A stretch of 11,613 nucleotides of DNA from Bacillota bacterium (GTDB taxonomy: Bacteria; Bacillota; Clostridia; Tissierellales; Peptoniphilaceae): the NCBI GenBank assembly GCA_023393815.1, contig JAEXBU010000107.1, positions 1 to 11,613 of the forward strand, given 5' to 3'. Under the pieces are notes generated by a model. That model was not told the DNA's origin. It saw only the letters and a program-made list of their open reading frames with translations, and searched no databases. The translations under genes and the position numbers were made by a program. Below are positions 6,940 through 11,613 of this stretch, piece after piece; position 1 is the first letter of the stretch; every line of letters starts with the position of its first letter.

Positions 6940-7611
6940 CTACCGCTTTTTTCTCGCCTTTCGGTTTTGAATGAAAACACCAATAACCGACACGGCAAGA
7001 AGGAGGCCGTAGACGACGATCCAAAAGGGCGTTCGAAAGCCCTCGTCCACGGCGCCATAAAGTTTTAAGGTGCCGAAGAGGATGAAAAGCCCCGCGGCAA
7101 AATAGCTCAGGGCAACTTGGGGGATCTTTTTCCCCACGCACTTTCCTACGAGGATTCCGAAGAGAGACACGAGCACCATGGAGGACACCGTCGCGAAAAA
7201 GATCACTGCCGGACGGTCGCTGTTCATGGCCAGGGTCATGGCCATGAGTTGGGTTTTATCGCCCAATTCGCCGATAAAAAAGGCCGAGGCCACGGTGATA
7301 ACCGGCCCCATGGAGGAAGATTTGACCGTTTCCTCTTCTTCTCCGTCGCCGTTACTCTTTAACGCCGAAAGGCCGAAGAACAAAAATAAAATGCCCGCGA
7401 TGACCTGCAAAAATGCCAGGTTGTGAAAGACGCCGGCGATGACGACGGCGGCCGCAATCGCCAGGCCGTGGTTTAAGCCGATCCCCAAACCCACCCCCGA
7501 AAGGACGGTTCGCACGGGATAGGCGGTGGCAAAGGCCAGGGCGAGAAATTGGGATTTGTCCCCCATTTCCCCGATAAACACCATGACAAAGGCTTCGATA
7601 AATTCACGCAA
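6940..7611 (-). CDS. GDT1/TMEM165 (UPF0016) family cation transporter, probable Mn2+ exporter
   Basis: Members of this family move Mn2+ or Ca2+ across membranes; bacterial MneA and Mnx export manganese. The 223-residue protein has two homologous halves, each with the family signature: EMGDKS (15-20) and ELGDKT (115-120), whose acidic residues form the cation pathway. About six membrane spans can be seen in two sets of three, separated by an acidic cytosolic-type loop SNGDGEEEETVK (86-97). The C-terminus is basic (RKARKKR). The start must be TTG at 7611. The preceding in-frame stop is the TAG of the DUF4153 gene nine codons upstream, and a later start would clip the first signature helix. A purine run GGGAAGGGA serves as a modest ribosome site. 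It is the last gene of operon A and is followed at once by two terminators. Metal specificity is inferred from the family only. Confidence 0.88.
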   Translation of the reverse strand: MREFIEAFVMVFIGEMGDKSQFLALAFATAYPVRTVLSGVGLGIGLNHGLAIAAAVVIAGVFHNLAFLQVIAGILFLFFGLSALKSNGDGEEEETVKSSSMGPVITVASAFFIGELGDKTQLMAMTLAMNSDRPAVIFFATVSSMVLVSLFGILVGKCVGKKIPQVALSYFAAGLFILFGTLKLYGAVDEGFRTPFWIVVYGLLLAVSVIGVFIQNRKARKKR

Positions 7612-7635
7612 AATACTGTTTCCCTTCCCGAAAAG

Positions 7636-9381
7636 CTATCGTTTTTCTTTTTCCTTGACCAGGACACACAGAGAAATCCCCGCGTCCGGATCTATATCCT
7701 CCGAAGTGGAGAAAAAGGTCGTGCCTGTAATGTAAATTTTGTAGGCGTAAGGGCCACTTTCCCCCGTAACGGTCAAGTCTTCGGGTTCGATTTCACCCTT
7801 GGTTTCCCTTAAAATACGAACTTTCTCGCGCACGTCCTGTAAATTTACCTCCGCGGGTTCCTCGTCGCTTAAAAAGATGCGCACGCGACCGCGGCTTCGT
7901 TCCGCACGCAATTGGCCGCTTTCAGGCGGCACATTCTCTCCATAACTATCCACGAAATAGGCGCGCTCGTAACCCGAAATGTCCACGCCCTTGCCCATGT
8001 CCATGACGTAGTTCAAGTCGGTCACCGGGCCTCCGTCTTCCGGAGTAAAGCCGTAAATGCGCTCCATATCCTCGGCGGAGGAGGCCTCACGCAAGTAGGC
8101 TACGCGGGACACGTCGTGGTTGCTAGTCAGGTATTCGACGATTTCCTGGATCTCTTCCTTTTCCTTCACGGACAGATTTCCCGACGGCACCACGGTATTT
8201 CCCTTCAACATATGATTGGCGGCAAGAATGCGGTCTAGACGCCTTTTTTGGGATCGAAAGGCCACGCCGTCGGCGCCAATTGGCCCACCGAATACGGATA
8301 CCAAAAGCACGGCTATTAAAGTCATGGGCAAGATCATGTGCAGCTCCCGCTTCTGGATAATAAAGTGCACCATGGCAAAGGCTACCCACAGACCCACGGC
8401 AAAGATCATGTAGCGGTTTTCCGTCAAACCGTATTGATGCACCCGCAAAAACCAGGCGTAATACATAAGTCCCATAAGGGGCAAGCCCGCCTGGGGAATC
8501 GCCTTGCGAAAGTAATAGGCGGCCGTGCGGTCGCGATTGTGATCCACCATAAAGAGCACGAAGACGCAAAGGGCCAGGGGCCATAGGATCAGGTTTACTA
8601 CGCTGGTGGTGGGTAGTTGTCGAAGAAAGACGATCTTGGCCAAATACACGTACAGCAAAAGGACGTAGAGTCCTAAAAAGGGCGCTAAAATGGCGTTGAA
8701 TACATTGTTTAAGATAGAGATGCCGGCTTCGTAAGGACTCTTCTCCTCTTCCGGCGTACGCAGGCGAGATAAAAAGATCGCCGCCATAAAGGGCATGAAA
8801 CAGACGGTGGCGAGATAGGTCACCGTCGAGGAAAAATCCACGATCCCGAACAGAACATCCGCCCCGACGGTAATCAGGCAGAGGGCGGCAAAGAGAACGA
8901 AGGCGTACAAATAGGCCACTGCGATTTCCATGAACATGACCAGCACGTAGGCCGGAAAGCGTCGTTCGTCGTGAATTTTCCCGCCGCAAAAAACCATGAT
9001 CCCCGAAGCGGAGAAAAGGAGCAGACAGGGTATGGACAGGTACAAATCCGCCCCGTCTTTTCCCGTAAAGGACAGGCGAAATCCGCTGACGATGAGAAAG
9101 AGCAACACTCCCATCCACGTACTGATTAAAATGGAATGAAAGTTTTCCTTCTCCCGCACCGTCTCTAAATACAGGTACGTGGCTGCCGTAGTAAAAAAGC
9201 CCACTACGGACAGCGCGGACAACAAGATGGGCGATGCGCCAAAGGGGCGAAGTTCGTGATTATGAAGCCACAAACACTGAAAGACCGCCGCCAAAACGGC
9301 AAAGATCATGGACAGCGGAAAGCGTTGAAAGGCGTTCTTTCCCCGCTTCAACTGATCCAAAATCACGCGTTGAATTTGCAT
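7636..9381 (-). CDS. DUF4153-family polytopic membrane protein
   Basis: The 581-residue protein has about ten to eleven hydrophobic spans between residues 22 and 368. A soluble, charged C-terminal domain follows (about 375-581), rich in beta-like and short helical segments. The block RVHQYGLTENRYMIF (313-327), followed by GLW, is the hallmark I associate with the DUF4153 family, as is the SPYEAG-preceded hydrophobic repeat. The biochemical role of the family is not known to me. The ATG at 9381 has a very good AAAGGAGG site that overlaps the end of cls. The 12-base spacing to cls and 24-base spacing to the transporter place it in the middle of an envelope operon. This suggests a membrane or cell-surface role. 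The frame continues in phase into the next gene across a single TAG (see findings). Confidence 0.75.
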   Translation of the reverse strand: MQIQRVILDQLKRGKNAFQRFPLSMIFAVLAAVFQCLWLHNHELRPFGASPILLSALSVVGFFTTAATYLYLETVREKENFHSILISTWMGVLLFLIVSGFRLSFTGKDGADLYLSIPCLLLFSASGIMVFCGGKIHDERRFPAYVLVMFMEIAVAYLYAFVLFAALCLITVGADVLFGIVDFSSTVTYLATVCFMPFMAAIFLSRLRTPEEEKSPYEAGISILNNVFNAILAPFLGLYVLLLYVYLAKIVFLRQLPTTSVVNLILWPLALCVFVLFMVDHNRDRTAAYYFRKAIPQAGLPLMGLMYYAWFLRVHQYGLTENRYMIFAVGLWVAFAMVHFIIQKRELHMILPMTLIAVLLVSVFGGPIGADGVAFRSQKRRLDRILAANHMLKGNTVVPSGNLSVKEKEEIQEIVEYLTSNHDVSRVAYLREASSAEDMERIYGFTPEDGGPVTDLNYVMDMGKGVDISGYERAYFVDSYGENVPPESGQLRAERSRGRVRIFLSDEEPAEVNLQDVREKVRILRETKGEIEPEDLTVTGESGPYAYKIYITGTTFFSTSEDIDPDAGISLCVLVKEKEKR

Positions 9382-9393
9382 AGCATCCTCCTT

Positions 9394-10968
9394 TTACATC
9401 ATAGGGGCGAAGACCCGAAGCACGCGCCCCGCCGCCCGTTGGAAGTGGGTAAATTTCAAGCACATCTCCATGGTAAAGGGCGTGCATTTTGTAAGGGTAT
9501 CCTGAAAATCCGCCTCCACCTTTCGAGCCATAGCCTTGTCGAAAAAGTAAGCGCCGCATTCGAAGTGCAAAAACAGGGAACGGTAGTCGCAATTGATGGT
9601 GCCCACCACGGCCTTTCGGTCATCGGAGACGAAACTTTTCGCGTGAATAAAGCCCGGCGTGTACTCGTAAATTTCCACGCCGTTGCGAATCAGTTCTTTG
9701 TAATAGCTGCGCGTTACGGCAAATACGATCTTCTTGTCGGGAATGTGGGGCGTGATGATCTTTACCTCCGTTCCCGTGTGAGCCAGGTGAATGAGATCAC
9801 TCTTAGTTTCTTCGTCCAAAATCAAGTACGGTGTCATAATGTGCAAGTAATTCACCGCCTGGTTTACCATGTCGTTATACACTTCTTTTCCCACCCGGTT
9901 TTTCCCATAAGGGTCGTCGCCGAAGGGAATGACGTAGCCGCTCTTCTCGCCTTTGTACTCTTTCTCCGGCGGCATAAGGTAAGGGCGAAAGCTTTCCGAA
10001 TCGTCGGTATTTACATCCCACATCCCCAAAAACAGGTTGGTAAAGCTGCGGACGCAAGAACCGTAGACCGTTACGCCCGTATCCTTCCAATGGCCGTAAA
10101 GGTCGACTAAATTGACGTACTCGTCGGCCAAGTTAATACCTCCCGTAAAGGCCACTTCGTTGTCGATCACCAAAATCTTTCGGTGGTCCCGGTGGTTTTG
10201 GTACAAGCTCAATACCGGCACAATGGGCTTAAAGACTTTCGTTTTGATCCCCCATTTTTCCATGGCCTTCGGGTAGTTAATGGGCAGCTTCGTCAAAACC
10301 GACGTGCCGTCGTACATGAGGCGCACTTCCACACCCTCTTGGGCCTTGCGCTTTAAAATGGCCAAAATGCTGTCCCACATATCCCCCTGTTGGACGATAA
10401 AATATTCCATAAAGATAAATTTCTTCGCCTTTTCCAGCTCTTCCAACATACGGCGCCAATACGCTTCTCCTAAGGGATAGTAGTCGCATTCCCCGTTTCG
10501 ATAAATAGGAAAGTCTTCCTGATTCCACAAAAAGCGAGCCGTGTTGTAAAAGAGGGCATCTTCCATGCGGACTTCTTCCATGATCTCGGGATCTTGGCGG
10601 TAGTAGGCGAAATTTTTTTCCTTCGAGGTTTCAAACTTTTCCGAAAACCAGCGGCGAAAAATATCCCGCTTACTCAAAATATAGAGAAAGGAACCGAAAA
10701 CGGGCAAGGCGACCATGGTAAAGAGAAAGGCAACCTTATACACCGGGTCGTTCCGCTTGTCGTTGACAATGTGCAGACCCACGACCAAGTCCAGAACGAA
10801 AAAGGCCGATTGCAGAAGATCCTTGTGTTCCGATAAAAAGCGTCCTACGGCATAAATCAAAGCAAACTGCAGAAAAAATAAAAAACCGTAAAGAACCAAA
10901 GTCGTCAGCACTCCGGGCAGAGAATTTTTTATTCGAAATCTGTCTTTAAAATTCACAATCTCTCTCAT
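9394..10968 (-). CDS. cls: Cardiolipin synthase (phospholipase D superfamily)
   Basis: The enzyme condenses two phosphatidylglycerol molecules into cardiolipin and glycerol at the inner face of the membrane. The 524 residues begin with an N-terminal membrane region of about three hydrophobic segments (roughly 19-44, 52-68 and 78-98). Two phospholipase D domains follow, each with an HKD motif: HRKILVID (262-269) followed by FTGGIN, and HAKSFVSD (442-449) followed by GTINCDYRS. YGHWKDTGV (291-299) and the closing FQRAAGRVLRVFAPMM match bacterial Cls proteins, as does the length (480-520 is usual). The ATG at 10968 has only an imperfect site (AAGAAGCGGA); a better AAAGGGAG lies farther upstream. 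No other start in the frame fits better. It is the first gene of operon A and is read from the extended -10 promoter just upstream. Confidence 0.93.
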   Translation of the reverse strand: MREIVNFKDRFRIKNSLPGVLTTLVLYGFLFFLQFALIYAVGRFLSEHKDLLQSAFFVLDLVVGLHIVNDKRNDPVYKVAFLFTMVALPVFGSFLYILSKRDIFRRWFSEKFETSKEKNFAYYRQDPEIMEEVRMEDALFYNTARFLWNQEDFPIYRNGECDYYPLGEAYWRRMLEELEKAKKFIFMEYFIVQQGDMWDSILAILKRKAQEGVEVRLMYDGTSVLTKLPINYPKAMEKWGIKTKVFKPIVPVLSLYQNHRDHRKILVIDNEVAFTGGINLADEYVNLVDLYGHWKDTGVTVYGSCVRSFTNLFLGMWDVNTDDSESFRPYLMPPEKEYKGEKSGYVIPFGDDPYGKNRVGKEVYNDMVNQAVNYLHIMTPYLILDEETKSDLIHLAHTGTEVKIITPHIPDKKIVFAVTRSYYKELIRNGVEIYEYTPGFIHAKSFVSDDRKAVVGTINCDYRSLFLHFECGAYFFDKAMARKVEADFQDTLTKCTPFTMEMCLKFTHFQRAAGRVLRVFAPMM

Positions 10969-10998
10969 TCCGCTTCTTTCGCTTACTCCCTTTCTAAA

Positions 10999-11028
10999 CG
11001 TGTTTTTCTATAAATTTATTATAACACG
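10999..11028. repeat. Inverted repeat spanning the -10 box and start site of the cls promoter
   Basis: CGTGTT (10999-11004) is repeated inverted as AACACG (11023-11028), with an AT-rich centre that itself contains the perfect palindrome ATAAATTTAT (11010-11019). The dyad covers the -10 box and expected transcription start, the right place for a repressor site. No known operator consensus is recognised. Confidence 0.4.
11018..11026 (-). promoter_or_regulatory. Extended -10 promoter of the cls operon
   Basis: The minus strand reads TGTTATAAT, a perfect TATAAT with the TGn extension. At the proper distance the -35 region is poor (TAGAAT at 11041-11046), which suits an extended -10 promoter. Transcription would start near 11011 and give a leader of about 43 bases before cls. 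Confidence 0.65.
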
Positions 11029-11032
11029 CCTC

Positions 11033-11044
11033 GAATGTGCATTC
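11033..11044. repeat. Short dyad GAATG-TG-CATTC upstream of the cls -10 box
   Basis: Five-base arms flank two central bases, lying where the -35 contacts would be. A related perfect palindrome GAATGCATTC occurs at 11333-11342 inside the neighbouring coding region. This could be a regulator site, but a dyad this short may be chance. Confidence 0.3.
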
Positions 11045-11117
11045 TACATAGGCAAAACCGGACGCCTTCCGCAAATTCTTTTCGCTTTCTCGGCGACAGA
11101 ATTTCTTTTTCCCATCA

Positions 11118-11164
11118 TAAAAATCTTCTCCGCTGCGGCTTTTTCTTTCGCCGCAGGAGAAGAT
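11118..11164 (-). terminator. Long bipartite intrinsic terminator after the right-edge gene
   Basis: On the minus strand ATCTTCTCC and TGCGGC pair with GCCGCA and GGAGAAGAT, 15 base pairs in all. A 2-base bulge separates the two stem parts and the loop has 10 bases. The stem runs into TTTTTA. The T tract is only on the minus side, so it ends transcription coming from the right-edge gene, about 80 bases after its stop. Confidence 0.8.
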
Positions 11165-11242
11165 CCCTTGCCCGGTTCTTTTCTTTTCAAAACAAAAGGA
11201 ACAAATCCCGCCGCCGAAGCGAGCGGAAGAACGGGGACGAAT

Positions 11243-11613
11243 CTATTCCCGATTTTCCATCCTTCCCCAATAGAGATAGTTCCTCTCCCCTTCCTTTTCC
11301 ACAAAGGACAGGTACCCGTCCCGACTGAATGAGAATGCATTCCGGTTTTCTTCCTTTAGAGAAATTCTCTCCCCCTTCCTCTCGCCAAGATCCACAAAAT
11401 CGATACTGAAATCCTCGTGAATAAAGATTCTTCCGTCCTTTAAAATCCTCGTTTCCCGAATGAAGTTGGAATGTTCGTAATCCGGCAGTACGTAGGGCTT
11501 ATATCCCCTGTCTTCCTTTTTATAGAGGATACACCGATCTTCTTCCACATCCCCCATCGGCTGAAAGGCTCTCAGGTTGATAATCAGATCCCGATTTCCC
11601 GCGAGATAAGCGG
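11243..11613 (-). CDS. Unrecognised protein, C-terminal 122 residues, 5' end beyond right edge
   Basis: I do not recognise this protein. The frame is open from the right edge to a TAG at 11243. A methionine exists at 11557, but codons upstream of it (AYLAGNRDLIINLRAFQP) look protein-like and contain no stop, and no ribosome site precedes the ATG. The gene therefore very probably starts outside the window. The visible part is soluble, rich in charged residues (E, K, R, D) and aromatic residues. It has recurring short strands around turns such as LKDGRIFIHEDF and SRDGYLSFVEKEG. That pattern suggests a beta-rich fold, perhaps beta-propeller-like blades, but this is only an impression. No catalytic motif is visible. 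A strong terminator lies downstream, so it belongs to a separate transcription unit from the cls operon. Confidence 0.6.
   Translation of the reverse strand, partial: AYLAGNRDLIINLRAFQPMGDVEEDRCILYKKEDRGYKPYVLPDYEHSNFIRETRILKDGRIFIHEDFSIDFVDLGERKGERISLKEENRNAFSFSRDGYLSFVEKEGERNYLYWGRMENRE

Noticed and set aside
7612..7635. Manganese riboswitch (yybP-ykoY type) before the GDT1-family gene
   Set aside because: Only 24 bases separate it from the upstream gene, far too short for the riboswitch, and the cls leader of about 43 bases is also too short.
8123..9118. Long minus-strand ORF (331 codons) in another frame of the DUF4153 gene
   Set aside because: Composition is rich in R, G, H and P as expected of an out-of-frame shadow; the overlapping frame has membrane spans and family motifs.
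9256..10110. Long plus-strand ORF (284 codons)
   Set aside because: It lies antisense to the end of cls and start of the DUF4153 gene, has no family-like sequence, and no ribosome site; the two minus-strand genes are certain.
11170..11195. T-rich/A-rich inverted region beyond the long terminator
   Set aside because: Pairing is broken by mismatches and the loop would be too tight; the hairpin at 11118-11164 explains termination better.
11044..11340. Minus-strand ORF of 98 codons in the gap between cls and the right-edge gene
   Set aside because: It runs through the long terminator hairpin and overlaps the end of the neighbouring gene; low-complexity basic composition and no convincing start site.
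1..11613. CRISPR arrays, insertion sequences, tRNA/rRNA genes, phage or defence island
   Set aside because: No regularly spaced repeats, transposase or integrase motifs, cloverleaf-like sequence or defence effector other than the HerA-NurA pair was seen.

Overview
The window is a gene-dense stretch of bacterial chromosome in which every supported gene lies on the minus strand, so transcription runs from high to low coordinates. Base composition looks roughly balanced. Purine-rich AAGGAGG ribosome binding sites, TATAAT boxes, TTG starts and tight gene overlaps point to a Bacillota (Firmicutes) genome. A Clostridia- or Tissierellia-like anaerobe is my best guess, but this is inference from style and gene content, not from a marker gene.

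Right edge (11243-11613): the 3' end of an unrecognised, charged protein gene that enters from outside the window, followed by a long hairpin terminator (about 11118-11164). Next comes a 274-base non-coding gap holding an extended -10 promoter and two dyads.

Operon A (about 11018 down to 6861): cls (two-HKD cardiolipin synthase), a polytopic DUF4153 membrane protein, and a GDT1/TMEM165-type cation (probably Mn2+) transporter. Spacing is 12 and 24 bases, and the operon ends in two tandem intrinsic terminators. The theme is membrane and envelope.

Operon B (promoter at 6707-6735, running off the left edge): trmN6-like tRNA methyltransferase, rsmI (16S rRNA 2'-O-methyltransferase), nurA nuclease, herA hexameric ATPase, glgB (glycogen branching enzyme) and glgC (ADP-glucose pyrophosphorylase, cut by the left edge). 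Most junctions overlap or abut: 11-base overlap, 4-base overlap, 64-base gap, direct abutment, 9-base gap. A two-gene RNA-modification module, a HerA-NurA DNA-end-processing pair and the start of a glycogen operon therefore seem to share one transcript. The genes beyond the left edge are probably the rest of glgC and then glgD/glgA, by analogy with Bacillus glgBCDAP.

I see no mobile element, CRISPR array, tRNA or rRNA. The enzymes all fall in known families. The unusual points are the operon's composition, the translational-coupling details (including a possible 14-codon ORF at the nurA-herA junction), the divergent GlgB region I, and the dyads around the cls promoter.
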